DNA of 64,000 nt from Dechloromonas aromatica (nom. nud.) (GTDB lineage Bacteria; Pseudomonadota; Gammaproteobacteria; Burkholderiales; Rhodocyclaceae). The notes under the pieces were generated by a model. The model ran no database searches. It was given only the letters and a program-made list of their open reading frames with translations, and was not told the origin of the DNA. Position numbers and translations under genes: made by a program. Within the stretch, counting starts at the first letter, position 1; each line of letters starts with the position of its first letter. The stretch is taken from assembly GCA_017848965.1 (NCBI GenBank), contig JAFIHA010000005.1, forward strand, positions 16,997-80,996, given 5' to 3'. This document shows positions 17,086-26,047 of the stretch, in pieces.

Positions 17086-17681
17086 TCCTTCGCCCCGCCC
17101 TGCTCGCCGCCATCATTCTTGGCTGCCCCCCCGCCTTCGCCGAAAAGGCCGACCGCGACAAGCCGATGCTGCTCGAAGCCAACCGCATCTCGATCGACGA
17201 CGCCAAGAAGCAGCAGATCCTCGAAGGCGATGTCGTCATCAGCAAGGGCACGCTGATGATCAAGGCGGCGCGCATCATCGTCAGCGAGGACCGCTATGGC
17301 TTCCAGAAGGGCATCGCTTTCGCCCCGCCGGGCGGCAAGGCGAGCTTCCGCCAGAAACGCGACGGGCGCGACGATTATGTCGAAGGCGAAGCCGAGCGCA
17401 TCGAATACGACAGCAACAGCGAGATCGCCGAACTTTTCCATCGCGCCCACATCCGCGCCGGCGAGGACGAGGTCCGCGGCGACTACATCTGGTACGACGC
17501 GGTCAGCGAGAAGTTCCTCGCCAGCGCTGGCGAGGCGAGCGACCCGAAGGGCGCCACACCGCGCGTGCGGGCGGTGATCCAGCCGCGCAGCAAGGGCAGC
17601 GAACCGAGCCGTCCGAGTACCCGTGGCGACAATCTGCAACTGCGCAGCGCCGGCGACATCGACCCGAAAGATCCTCGATAA
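17082..17681 (+). CDS. lptA: LPS transport periplasmic protein LptA
   Basis: Periplasmic bridge for lipopolysaccharide. The 199-residue protein has a signal peptide (MILRPALLAAIILGCPPAFA) and the OstA-type jellyroll (ANRISIDDAKKQQILEGDVV, KAARIIVSEDRYG). The C-terminal 35 residues are polar and proline-rich (SKGSEPSRPSTRGDN), a normal tail. Start ATG at 17082 overlaps the lptC stop. lptB and rpoN, which usually follow, are absent; the next gene is a phasin with its own promoter. Confidence 0.93.
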   Translation: MILRPALLAAIILGCPPAFAEKADRDKPMLLEANRISIDDAKKQQILEGDVVISKGTLMIKAARIIVSEDRYGFQKGIAFAPPGGKASFRQKRDGRDDYVEGEAERIEYDSNSEIAELFHRAHIRAGEDEVRGDYIWYDAVSEKFLASAGEASDPKGATPRVRAVIQPRSKGSEPSRPSTRGDNLQLRSAGDIDPKDPR

Positions 17682-17729
17682 AATGCCATAAGCATCAATC
17701 ACATGGCTGATTCGAAAGGATTTATCCCG

Positions 17730-17781
17730 TTTGTGCAGTGCACAAAATAGTTGTTGACAAGTCAACACGCTCGTCTATAAT
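17730..17781 (+). promoter_or_regulatory. Consensus sigma-70 promoter with two operator-like palindromes, upstream of phasin
   Basis: TTGACA at 17754-17759 and TATAAT at 17776-17781 are separated by 16 bases, an almost perfect sigma-70 promoter. Two perfect palindromes flank it: TTTGTGCA-G-TGCACAAA at 17730-17746, and GTTGAC-AA-GTCAAC at 17753-17766, the second covering the -35 box. TGC/GCA-containing palindromes are typical of PhaR sites before phasin genes, so PhaR repression relieved by PHA granules is likely. GTGCGGTGCAGCAACGC just downstream repeats the TGC theme. Confidence 0.75.
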
Positions 17782-17871
17782 CAAAGACATGGTGCGGTGC
17801 AGCAACGCAAAGCGAAACGGCACTGCCAAGGCCACCCCTGTTCTGCCAGACTTTTCTTTCCGGAGACCCCC

Positions 17872-18423
17872 ATGTTCAAGACGCCCGAGCAATTCGCCGC
17901 TGCCAACAAAGCCACCGTCGATTCCCTGCTGTCCCTCGCCAACACCGCGCTCGCCTCCGCCGAACGCATCGCCGCCCTGAACCTGAACACCGCCCGCTCG
18001 CTGATGGAAGATTCCGTCTCCGGCGCGAAGGCGCTGATGGGCGCCAAGGATGTCCAGGAAGCCCTGTCGATCCAGGCCTCGCTGGCCCAGCCGAACGTCG
18101 AGAAGGCCGTTGCCTACTCGCGCAGCGTCTATGAAATCTCGGCCCAGACCCAGGAAGAACTGTCGAAGATGGTCGAAGCCCAGTTCTCCGACTTCCAGAA
18201 GACCGTCTCCGGTCTGCTCGATCAAGCCGCCAAGTCCGCCCCGGCCGGCTCCGACGTTGCCGTCGCTGCCGTCAAGAGCGCCATCGCCGCCGCCAACTCG
18301 GCTTTCGACAACATGAACAAGGCCGCCAAGCAGGTTGCCGAGATTGCCGAAGCCAATGTTGCCGCCGCCACCAACGCCACGGTCAAGGCGGTCAGCGCCA
18401 CCGCCGCCCCCAAGAAGAAGTAA
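17872..18423 (+). CDS. phaP: Phasin PhaP
   Basis: Structural protein that coats polyhydroxyalkanoate granules. The 183-residue, helical, Ala-rich protein carries the phasin_2 pattern (TPEQFAAANKATVDSLLSLA, SAERIAALNLNTARSL, FQKTVSGLLDQAAKSAPAGS) and ends in Lys-rich KKK. The ATG at 17872 follows CGGAGACCCCC; the 5' untranslated region is about 85 bases. A strong promoter and a downstream terminator make it a single-gene unit, in line with the high expression of phasins. Confidence 0.94.
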   Translation: MFKTPEQFAAANKATVDSLLSLANTALASAERIAALNLNTARSLMEDSVSGAKALMGAKDVQEALSIQASLAQPNVEKAVAYSRSVYEISAQTQEELSKMVEAQFSDFQKTVSGLLDQAAKSAPAGSDVAVAAVKSAIAAANSAFDNMNKAAKQVAEIAEANVAAATNATVKAVSATAAPKKK

Positions 18424-18437
18424 GTTGTTGCATCCAG

Positions 18438-18466
18438 GCCTCTGCCCCCGGGCGGAGGCTTTGTTT
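18438..18466 (+). terminator. Terminator after phaP
   Basis: GCCTCTGCCC pairs with GGGCGGAGGC (arms 18438-18447 and 18450-18459, one T-G pair) and is followed by TTTGTTTC. It stands 14 bases after the phaP stop. Confidence 0.75.
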
Positions 18467-18504
18467 CATCCCAACCACCTATAAAACGCACGCTGGAGAT
18501 AACG

Positions 18505-19071
18505 ATGAGCAACCCGAACCTTGAGCAACTGACCGCAGCACAGAAAGCCAACGCCGAAGTGATGACCGCCCTCATGCGCACCGCCTTCAACGGCCTCGAG
18601 CGCCTGACCGCGCTGAACATGGCGGCGACCCGCGAGTTCTTCAACACGACGGTTGCCAGCACCCAGCAACTACTCGCCGCCAAGGACGCCAACGCCGTCG
18701 CCAAGCTGGGCAGCGAACTGACCCAGCCGAGCACCGAGAAGCTGATGGACTATTCCCGCAGCCTCTATGACCTGGTCACCGAAATGCAGAAGGAAGTCAC
18801 CTCGGTGATGGAAGCGCAGTACAGCAACTTCCAGCAGACCGCTGCCAGCGCGGTGGAAAAGGCCAAGACGGCGACGCCGGTCGGCGGCGACGTGTTCGCG
18901 GCGACCATGCAGACCATGCTCGACGCCTCGACCAAGGCCTTCGGCCAGATGAACTCGATGGCCAAGCAGCTGTCCGACATCGCCGAAGCCAACATGCAGG
19001 CCGCCACCAAGGCAGCCGCGCCGGCCAAGACCAGCGCCACCGCCGCCGCCCGCAAGAGCGCCACCAAATAA
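18505..19071 (+). CDS. phaP: Phasin PhaP (second copy)
   Basis: Second PHA-granule protein, 188 residues, plainly related to the preceding phasin: same N-terminal helix plan (EQLTAAQKANAEVMTALMRT, GLERLTALNMAATREFF), same DYSRSLYDLVTEMQKE block and an Ala/Lys-rich end. CTGGAGATAACG precedes the ATG. It lies 81 bases after the first copy and is separated from it by a terminator, so it may have its own weak promoter or depend on read-through. It likely arose by tandem duplication. Confidence 0.93.
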   Translation: MSNPNLEQLTAAQKANAEVMTALMRTAFNGLERLTALNMAATREFFNTTVASTQQLLAAKDANAVAKLGSELTQPSTEKLMDYSRSLYDLVTEMQKEVTSVMEAQYSNFQQTAASAVEKAKTATPVGGDVFAATMQTMLDASTKAFGQMNSMAKQLSDIAEANMQAATKAAAPAKTSATAAARKSATK

Positions 19072-19098
19072 AACAGGCGCCACCCAACCCCAACCCCG

Positions 19099-19126
19099 AA
19101 AACCCGCGCCAGTCGCGGGTTTTTTA
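19099..19126 (+). terminator. Terminator after the second phasin
   Basis: AAACCCGCG and CGCGGGTTT (19100-19108 and 19114-19122) form a 9-bp stem with a 5-base loop, followed by TTTT. It stands between the convergent phasin and YbaK-family genes and may act on both strands, since A residues precede the stem. Confidence 0.85.
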
Positions 19127-19137
19127 TTGCCTGGAAA

Positions 19138-19623
19138 TCAGTCCTGGCGGATGTCCTGCCAGTCGGCGGTGGTAATCGCGGCAAGCTCTGCCGGCGTCAG
19201 CGGAAACACCGAATACGGCGTGCCGCCGGCTGCCCAGACGCGCGTAAAGCGCAGCAGGTCGCGATCGAGCAACAGGCGCAGTGGTTGCGCGTGACCGAGC
19301 GGAGCGACGCCGCCGATGGCGTAGCCGGTTGCCGCACGGACGAAATCGGCATCGGCGCGACCGAGCTTCTCGCCAACCAGCGCCGCCACCTTGCGCTCGC
19401 AGACGCGGTTGTCGCCGCTGGCGACGACCAGCACCGCCAGCCCGCTTTCCTTGCCACGAAAGACGATGGACTTGGCGATCTCGGCCACCGAACAGCCGAT
19501 CGCCGCTGCCGCTTCGGCGCTGGTCCGGGTCGGCTGCTCGAATTCGACGACGCTTCCGGCCAGCCCGGCCTCGCTGAGCAGTTGCTGGGTCCGCTTCGCT
19601 GTCGCGTGTTCAGCCGGCTTCAT
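19138..19623 (-). CDS. YbaK/EbsC-family aminoacyl-tRNA deacylase
   Basis: A 161-residue single-domain protein related to the editing domain of prolyl-tRNA synthetase (MKPAEHATAKRTQQLLSEAG). The family hydrolyses mischarged tRNAs. Hallmarks: SVAEIAKSIVFRG with the catalytic lysine, GDNRVCERKVAALVG, ATGYAIGGVAPLGH. The open frame extends upstream to 19920, but that part is inside the next gene. ATG at 19623 overlaps the neighbouring stop as ATGA, so the two are coupled. Confidence 0.92.
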   Translation of the reverse strand: MKPAEHATAKRTQQLLSEAGLAGSVVEFEQPTRTSAEAAAAIGCSVAEIAKSIVFRGKESGLAVLVVASGDNRVCERKVAALVGEKLGRADADFVRAATGYAIGGVAPLGHAQPLRLLLDRDLLRFTRVWAAGGTPYSVFPLTPAELAAITTADWQDIRQD

Positions 19624-20390
19624 GCGGCCTCCCGCCAGCGCCAGGTGATGCCGCGCTTTTCGATCTCGATGCGGATTTCCTCCATCGCCCGCTCGACCAG
19701 CGTCGGCGCGCCTTCGACGCCCAGCTCCAGGTGCCGGCGTTCCTGGCCGACCAGCGAGGGCAGCGAGAACAGGCGCAGGCTCGGGTAGGCGGCGACGATC
19801 CGCTCCATCAGGTCGAGCAGCGCGCTCTCGTAGGCGTTCGGCCCGGTGAGCAGGAAGGCCTTCTCGACTTTGTCGCCGACCGCCCTGAATTCGTCCCGGT
19901 AGAAGCTGTCGAGCGCCCACTCGATCATCGGATGTGCCATCTGCGGGAAGCCAGGCACGAAATAGTGGTCGTTGGCCATGAAACCCGGGATGCGGTTGAA
20001 CGGGTTGGGCACGATGCGCACGCCGCGCGGGAAGGTGACCAGCAGCTTGCGCTGTTCGGTGATTTCCTCGTTGGCGAAACGCACCTTCAGTTCCTCGAAA
20101 CCTTCCGGGTGCAGTTCAAGATCGACGCCGAGCGCCGCCGCCACCGCCTGCCGGGTGTGGTCATCGGGCGTGTTGCCGATGCCGCCGCAGGAAAAGACGA
20201 CGTCGCCGGCGGCCATCGTGCGCTTGAAGGTAGCGGTCAGGCGCTGCCGGTCGTCGCCCAGGTATTCGACCCAGGACAGTTGCAGGCCGCGCGCGCCGAG
20301 CAGCTCGGCGATCTTCGCGAAGTGCTTGTCCTGGCGTTTGCCGGACAGGATTTCGTCGCCGATGATGACGGCGCCGAAGGTTCGACTCAT
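19620..20390 (-). CDS. Molybdopterin-binding domain protein (CinA N-terminal-like)
   Basis: A 256-residue cytosolic protein with the MoaB/CinA-type fold: GAVIIGDEILSGKRQDKH at the N-terminus and VVFSCGGIGNTPDDHTRQA near residues 65-83. The later part (FNRIPGFMANDHYFVPGFPQMAHPM) matches the CinA-like competence/damage protein family but lacks the C-terminal nicotinamide amidase domain. Exact substrate not known. Translationally coupled to the YbaK-like gene after it and overlapping the EI24 gene before it by 4 bases. Confidence 0.88.
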   Translation of the reverse strand: MSRTFGAVIIGDEILSGKRQDKHFAKIAELLGARGLQLSWVEYLGDDRQRLTATFKRTMAAGDVVFSCGGIGNTPDDHTRQAVAAALGVDLELHPEGFEELKVRFANEEITEQRKLLVTFPRGVRIVPNPFNRIPGFMANDHYFVPGFPQMAHPMIEWALDSFYRDEFRAVGDKVEKAFLLTGPNAYESALLDLMERIVAAYPSLRLFSLPSLVGQERRHLELGVEGAPTLVERAMEEIRIEIEKRGITWRWREAA

Positions 20391-21124
20391 GCTTGTTCTC
20401 CCTGAATGCTGACGATCGCGCCGCCACGCGAGCGGCGCAGGGCTTCCAGCCCGTAATGAACGAATGATAGCGCAGCCAGCGCCGGCACCAGCAGGCCGAG
20501 CACCGGCACATGGGCGAGCACCGCCATGACCAGGCCGAGCAGGAACAGCGGCAGCTTGTGCTGGGTACGCAGGCTGGCCCATTCGGCGTCGCTCGCGTGC
20601 AGCGACAGCGCGTCGTAGGCGAAGGTGCGCCGATTGAGCCAGGCCATCAGCAGCAGCGGAATGAGCAGTGAGAAGCCGGGAATCAGCCACAGCGGGATGG
20701 TCGCCAACCAGGCGACGACGAAGATCAGCGCCGCCCCCAGGCTGTTGACCGTGGCGGCGACGAAGCTGTCGCGCCCCATGGTCGCCAGGTCTCGGTATTC
20801 GGTTTTCGACAGATATTTGAGCAGCAGCGGCATGATGACGATCGCCGCGAGCAGCGAGGCACACAAATAGGCGACGGCGAAGATCGCCAGCCAGCCGCCC
20901 AGCCAGGCCAGGAAGGTGGCCAGCCAGACCAGCCCCCAGGCGGCGAGCCAGGTCATCGGCGGCAGCACAAGTAGTTGCTCGGCCAGCCAGCCCAGCCCCC
21001 ACAGCGCCAGCGTCACCGAGAGCAGCATGGCGGCCAATGCCGGCAACAACAGGTACAACCAGACCCGACCGGCACGCAGGTCGGCCAACGAACGGCCCAA
21101 GGCCAGAACCACGAGTTCCATCAC
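20387..21124 (-). CDS. EI24-domain membrane protein (CysZ-like)
   Basis: A 245-residue inner-membrane protein with about six hydrophobic segments (LYLLLPALAAMLLSVTLALW, AIVIMPLLLKYL, ATIPLWLIPGFSLLIPLLLM, AWLNRRTFAYDALSLHA). The last block is typical of the EI24/CysZ family, whose best-known member transports sulfate. No sulfur-assimilation genes are near, so the substrate is open. ATG could be 21124 or the next codon at 21121. First gene of a three-gene leftward operon. Confidence 0.85.
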   Translation of the reverse strand: MMELVVLALGRSLADLRAGRVWLYLLLPALAAMLLSVTLALWGLGWLAEQLLVLPPMTWLAAWGLVWLATFLAWLGGWLAIFAVAYLCASLLAAIVIMPLLLKYLSKTEYRDLATMGRDSFVAATVNSLGAALIFVVAWLATIPLWLIPGFSLLIPLLLMAWLNRRTFAYDALSLHASDAEWASLRTQHKLPLFLLGLVMAVLAHVPVLGLLVPALAALSFVHYGLEALRRSRGGAIVSIQGEQA

Positions 21125-21214
21125 GGCACCTTCCGGAAAGCGGACGCAGGCGTCATTTTAAAGTTTTTGCCGCCCTCGCCGTAGAACTGCCATTGCCTCT
21201 GTTTTCCCGTCCCG

Positions 21215-21928
21215 ATGAACCTGCCGTCCTTGTCCGCCAGCCAAACGATCGCCTTGTCTTCGACCAGGACCCGCGATGTCTGGGCAGAACGCCAGGAAGA
21301 GCGATGGCAGAACATGCAGGAAGGCCTGCGCCGCCTGCGCGCCATACCCAGCCCAAAGGACACCGCGAAGGCGCATGCCGCATCCCGGGTCGAGCAATTG
21401 AAGGAGAGAATCAAGCAGTTGCGGGCGATGTTGATCGGCCTGCCACCGGAACAGGCCAAGGCTATTCTTCGGCAGATTTCGACGATCGCCAAGGAACTCG
21501 CCGGCATGGCCAAGGTGGCGGGCGGCGACAGCGGCGGCGCTGCTGCCGGGACGACTGGCGCCGCCATCGCCAGTTCGCCCCCTTCGTCCGAATCGACGAC
21601 GGTCGAAGAAAGCCCGGAGCGTGCGCCGGCTGCCTCGGCGGCAAGCGAGCCGGCGGCGAATGATGCCGGCGACGACAAGTCCTTGCGCGACAAACTGGAG
21701 GAAGTGGCCAAGCAGTTGAAGGCACTGCTCGAACAGGCCAAGGCCCGGATGCGCAAGGCCCACCAGCGGGAAGATGACGAGTTCAGAGCGGCGGAAAATG
21801 CGCTGCACCAGGTCGATACCGCGCTCAAGGGCGGCGGCGACCTCTATGGCGGACTCGGTGCCGCCGCCGGGATGGCGCCGACGCTGACGCTGAGCAGCAT
21901 CGCCGGCAGCATCAGCGTCATGGCCTGA
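21215..21928 (+). CDS. Coiled-coil hypothetical protein
   Basis: Not recognised. The 237-residue protein has no signal peptide. Residues 15-85 form charged helices with heptad spacing (ERQEERWQNMQEGLRRLRAI, RVEQLKERIKQLRAMLIGL). A low-complexity Ala/Ser/Glu linker (90-150) follows, then another coiled-coil (SLRDKLEEVAKQLKALLEQA) and a small-residue C-terminus. Divergent from the EI24 gene and convergent with hrpA. Composition fits a cytosolic scaffold-like protein; no function can be stated. Confidence 0.7.
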   Translation: MNLPSLSASQTIALSSTRTRDVWAERQEERWQNMQEGLRRLRAIPSPKDTAKAHAASRVEQLKERIKQLRAMLIGLPPEQAKAILRQISTIAKELAGMAKVAGGDSGGAAAGTTGAAIASSPPSSESTTVEESPERAPAASAASEPAANDAGDDKSLRDKLEEVAKQLKALLEQAKARMRKAHQREDDEFRAAENALHQVDTALKGGGDLYGGLGAAAGMAPTLTLSSIAGSISVMA

Positions 21929-21929
21929 C

Positions 21930-24900
21930 TCAGCGAGCCATCCCTTCCCATTGCTTCTGCAGCCGCTTCACCGACACCGGCACCGGCGTGCGCAACTCCT
22001 GCGCGTAGAGGCCGACGCGTAGTTCTTCCAGCAGCCAGCGGAACTGCTCGATTTGCGGGTCGACCGAACCCATCTTCGCCAACTGGATCGCCCGCCGCTC
22101 GTAGTTGGTCCATAGCGGCGCGTACTCGGCCATCAATTGCGCGTCGCGGGCGGGGTTGGCCTTGAGCTTGTCGAGCCGCACGCCAACCGCCTTCAGGTAG
22201 CGCGGGTAGTGCTGCAGACGCTCGAAGGGCGTGTCGACGACGAAGTTCTTGCCGATCAGCCGCTTCAACTGCGCCTCGATGTCGGCGACGGCCGCCGCGT
22301 GCGCCTTGAACGCCGGCAATTTCTTGACCGCCGCCTGCCATTCGCTGAGCACGGTGCCGACCAGGCGGCAGACTTCCTGCATGATCAGCCCGAGCCGCGC
22401 CTTGGCCTCGGCACAACGTGCCTTGAAGGCGTCCGGTGTGGTCGGCAGCGGTTCGGTCAGGCAGGCACGCTCGAAGGTCAGTTCAACGAGCTGCCGCTTC
22501 AGGTCGTCGCTGCTGCCCAGCGCCATGAACTGCATCGCCATCTGGGTCAGGCCGGGGACGTTCTTGTCGAAGTACTTCACCTGCTCCTTGAACTGCAGCA
22601 TGAACAGGCGCGACAAGCCTTTGCGGTGCGCGTCGGCGGCTTCCTCGGCGGAATCGAAGACTTTCAGGCTGACCGTTTCACCATCGTCGATCAGCGCCGG
22701 ATAGCCGATCACGGTTTGTTTCCCGACCGGGACTTCCATCAGCTCCGGCAGTTCGCCGAAGGTCCAGTCGGTCAGTTGGGTGTATTCGGACGGCGTTTCG
22801 TGCAGGTCGGCGAATTCCTCCTTGGCTTCCCTGCCCCATTCGCCGCGTAGCGCGACCAGGCTGCGGTTCATGTCGAGTTGCCGGCCGTGCTCGTCGATCA
22901 GCTTGTAGTTCATCGAGAAGTGCGGCGGCAGCGCGTCGGGGCGGAAGGCGTCGGGCGTCACCGCCCAGCCGCGCGCGTTCAGCCCGCGCGCTTCGAGGAT
23001 GAATTCGATCAGCGGATTGATGATGCCCTGGTTGAGCTTGCGGTCGTTGCCTTCGACAGCGGCCAGGAATTCCTCGACGAATTCCGGCACCGGCACCAGC
23101 TTGGCGCGGATTTTCTGCGGCAGCGTCTTGATCAACTGCACCAGTTTTTCCTTGATCAAGCCCGGCACCAGCCATTCCATGCGCGCCGCCGGAATCTGGT
23201 TGAGCTGCGCCAATGGCAGCGTCAGCGTCACGCCGTCCCTCGGCGAGCCCGGCTCGAAGTGATAAGTGAGCGCACACTCCACACCACCGGCCTTGAGCCT
23301 GTGCGGGAAGGCCTCGGTGGTGACGCCGGCCGCCGAGTGGCGCATCAGGTCGTCCTTGGCCAGGAACAGCAGCTTCGGGTTGTCCTGCTCGGCGCTCTTG
23401 CGCCAGTGGTCGAAGGTGGCGCCGTTGTGGATGTCTTCCGGAATCAGGTGGTCGTAGAAGGCGAAGATCAGTTCGTCATCGACCAGCACGTCCTGGCGGC
23501 GCTGCTTGTGCTCGATCTTCTCGATCTCGCGGATCTGCTTCTGGTTGTGCTGGAAGAAGGGCCAGCGCTTGGCAAACGACTCCTCGATCTCCTCGGCAAC
23601 CAGCCCCTGACGGATGAAGATCTCGCGCGCCTCGGCCGGCGCCAGCGGGCCGTAATGGATGCGTCGCTTGGGGTTGATGACGATTCCGTAGAGCGTCGTC
23701 CGTTCCCAGCCGGCAACCTGCATCGCCTTCTTTTCCCAGTGCGGATCGAAGTACTGGCGCTTGATCAGGTGAGCGCCCACTTTCTCGATCCAGGCATCCT
23801 CGATGCGCGCGACGCAGCGCCCGAACAGGCGCGTCGTCTCGGTGATCTCGGCGGCCATGATCCACTTCCCGGCCTTTTTCTGCAGCGGTGACGACGGATG
23901 GATGAGGAAGCGGATGCCGCGCGCGCCGAGGTAGTAGCCGGACTCGTCCGACTTGCAGCCGATATTGCCGAGCAGGCCGGAGAGCAACGCCATGTGGATG
24001 GCGTCGTAGGTACCGGGAAGGTCGTTTTCCTTCCAGCCGAGTTCGGTCACCATCGCATGCAACTGGCCATGCACCTCGCGCCATTCGCGCAGGCGCAGGT
24101 AGGAGAGGAAGTGCGCATGGCAGGTATCGACCAGCGACTTGTTCGATTTCTTGTGCTCGACGGCGTTCTGGAACCAGGTCCACAGCTTCACCCAGCTGAG
24201 GAATTCCGACTTCTCGTCGGCGAACAGCTTGTGCTTCTCGTCGGCCGCCTGCTGGCGTTCCTGCGGCCGCTCGCGCGGGTCCTGCGTGGACAGCCCGGCG
24301 GCGATCACCAGCACTTCCTTGAGGCAGCCGAGGTCGCGCGCGGCGACCAGCATGCGACCGATGCGCGGATCAAGCGGCAGTTTCGCCAGCGCCTCGCCGA
24401 CCTTGGTCAGGCGGTTTTCGTCGTCGAGCGCGCCGAGTTCCTGCAACAGCGCATAGCCGTCGCTGATCGCCTTGGCCGGCGGCGGCTCGATGAAGGGGAA
24501 GCTCTCGACGTCGGTCAGGCGCAGCGACTTCATGCGCAGGATGACGCCGGCCAGCGAGGAACGCAGGATTTCCGGATCTGTGAACGGCGGCCGCGCGTTG
24601 AAATCGGCCTCGTCGTACAAACGGATGCAGACGCCGGCGGCGACGCGGCCGCAACGGCCGGCGCGCTGACGCGCCGCCGCCTGCGAAATCTTCTCGACCT
24701 GCAACTGCTCGACCTTGTTGCGGTAGGAGTAGCGCTTGACCCGCGCCAGGCCGGTGTCGATGACGTAGCGGATACCCGGCACGGTCAGTGAGGTTTCAGC
24801 GACGTTGGTGGCCAGCACGATGCGCCGCTGGCCGCCCGAAGGCTTGAAGATGCGGTCCTGCTCGCCGGCCGACAGGCGCGAGAACAGCGGCAGGATTTCC

Positions 24901-25874
24901 GGCGCGTGCGCGCTGCTCAGGCCGGGTCTAGCCAAGGCATGCTTGCGCAGTGCCTCCGCCGCCTCGCGGATTTCGCGCTCGCCTGGCAGGAAGACGAGGA
25001 TGTCGCCGGAACCCAGCCGGGCCAGTTCGTCGGCGGCGTCGACAATGGCATCGTAGAGGTCGCGCTCGTCGTCCTTCTTGTCGATGTCCTCGACCGGGCG
25101 ATGGCGCACCTCGACCGGATACAGGCGGCCGGACACCTCGATCACCGGGGCGCCATTGAAATGCTGCGAGAAGCGCTCGGCGTCGATGGTCGCCGAGGTA
25201 ATGATCACTTTCAGGTCCGGCCGGCGCGGCAGCAGCTGCTTCAGGTAGCCGAGCAGGAAATCAATGTTGAGGCTACGCTCGTGCGCCTCGTCGATGATGA
25301 TCGCCTCGTAGGCGTTGAGGTAAGGATCACTTTGCGACTCGGCGAGCAGGATGCCGTCGGTCATCAGCTTGACCCAGCTCTCCGGCGTCGACTTGTCGTG
25401 GAAGCGGATTTTCACGCCGACGCCGGCGCCGACCTGCGTCTTCAGTTCCTGCGCCAACCGCGTCGCCACCGACCGCGCGGCCAGCCGGCGCGGCTGCGTG
25501 TGGCCGATCAGGCCGCGCGCGCCGATGCCGAGATCGAGGCAAATCTTCGGCAACTGCGTCGTCTTGCCCGAGCCGGTTTCACCGCAGACGATGACCACTT
25601 GGTGCCTGGCGATCAGCTTGGCGATCTCGTCGCGCCGCTCGTTGACCGGCAGGTCGGGCTGAAATTCCGGTTGCGGCAGCTTGCCGCGCCGTTCGGCGAC
25701 GGCGGACTGCGACGTGGCGAGCAGCTTTTCGAGATCGGCCTGGAGTTTTTGCCGCTTGTCGCCGGTCGACCGTGGCAGTTCGCGCTGCAGCGCGCGCAGG
25801 CGGCGGGCATCGGCGGTCAGGGTAGACAGGGAAACGTCGTCGCGCGACGCGGGCTTGCGGAAGTTGGCGGACAT
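21930..25874 (-). CDS. hrpA: ATP-dependent RNA helicase HrpA
   Basis: Large DEAH-box RNA helicase, 1314 residues, close to the length of the E. coli protein. The N-terminal helicase core has Walker A CGETGSGKTTQ (about residues 96-106), IIDEAHERS, SATIDAERF and the motif VI QRAGRCGR. Helicase-associated and OB-like regions follow, then the long DUF3418 C-terminal part specific to HrpA. The family acts on stalled ribosomes and in RNA processing. Single gene; the 3' end nearly abuts the convergent coiled-coil gene. Confidence 0.96.
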   Translation of the reverse strand: MSANFRKPASRDDVSLSTLTADARRLRALQRELPRSTGDKRQKLQADLEKLLATSQSAVAERRGKLPQPEFQPDLPVNERRDEIAKLIARHQVVIVCGETGSGKTTQLPKICLDLGIGARGLIGHTQPRRLAARSVATRLAQELKTQVGAGVGVKIRFHDKSTPESWVKLMTDGILLAESQSDPYLNAYEAIIIDEAHERSLNIDFLLGYLKQLLPRRPDLKVIITSATIDAERFSQHFNGAPVIEVSGRLYPVEVRHRPVEDIDKKDDERDLYDAIVDAADELARLGSGDILVFLPGEREIREAAEALRKHALARPGLSSAHAPEILPLFSRLSAGEQDRIFKPSGGQRRIVLATNVAETSLTVPGIRYVIDTGLARVKRYSYRNKVEQLQVEKISQAAARQRAGRCGRVAAGVCIRLYDEADFNARPPFTDPEILRSSLAGVILRMKSLRLTDVESFPFIEPPPAKAISDGYALLQELGALDDENRLTKVGEALAKLPLDPRIGRMLVAARDLGCLKEVLVIAAGLSTQDPRERPQERQQAADEKHKLFADEKSEFLSWVKLWTWFQNAVEHKKSNKSLVDTCHAHFLSYLRLREWREVHGQLHAMVTELGWKENDLPGTYDAIHMALLSGLLGNIGCKSDESGYYLGARGIRFLIHPSSPLQKKAGKWIMAAEITETTRLFGRCVARIEDAWIEKVGAHLIKRQYFDPHWEKKAMQVAGWERTTLYGIVINPKRRIHYGPLAPAEAREIFIRQGLVAEEIEESFAKRWPFFQHNQKQIREIEKIEHKQRRQDVLVDDELIFAFYDHLIPEDIHNGATFDHWRKSAEQDNPKLLFLAKDDLMRHSAAGVTTEAFPHRLKAGGVECALTYHFEPGSPRDGVTLTLPLAQLNQIPAARMEWLVPGLIKEKLVQLIKTLPQKIRAKLVPVPEFVEEFLAAVEGNDRKLNQGIINPLIEFILEARGLNARGWAVTPDAFRPDALPPHFSMNYKLIDEHGRQLDMNRSLVALRGEWGREAKEEFADLHETPSEYTQLTDWTFGELPELMEVPVGKQTVIGYPALIDDGETVSLKVFDSAEEAADAHRKGLSRLFMLQFKEQVKYFDKNVPGLTQMAMQFMALGSSDDLKRQLVELTFERACLTEPLPTTPDAFKARCAEAKARLGLIMQEVCRLVGTVLSEWQAAVKKLPAFKAHAAAVADIEAQLKRLIGKNFVVDTPFERLQHYPRYLKAVGVRLDKLKANPARDAQLMAEYAPLWTNYERRAIQLAKMGSVDPQIEQFRWLLEELRVGLYAQELRTPVPVSVKRLQKQWEGMAR

Positions 25875-26047
25875 GGGGCGAATTATATTCGCCCGACGAG
25901 GCGGACAGACTGGCGCGATCCCGCTCCTCAGCCGGAAAGATGGTCATCTAAGCAAGATCACGTATCGACAGGTCAGCCAGGATGTCATACTCTTGTCGCC
26001 AGAAAATGCAAAGCTGAAAAAATCAGCAAACGCTTGGAGACAAAATC

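Noticed and set aside
17800-19071. Repeat or mobile element suggested by two similar neighbouring genes
   Set aside because: The similarity is between two phasin coding sequences at the protein level, best explained by gene duplication; no inverted ends or transposase.
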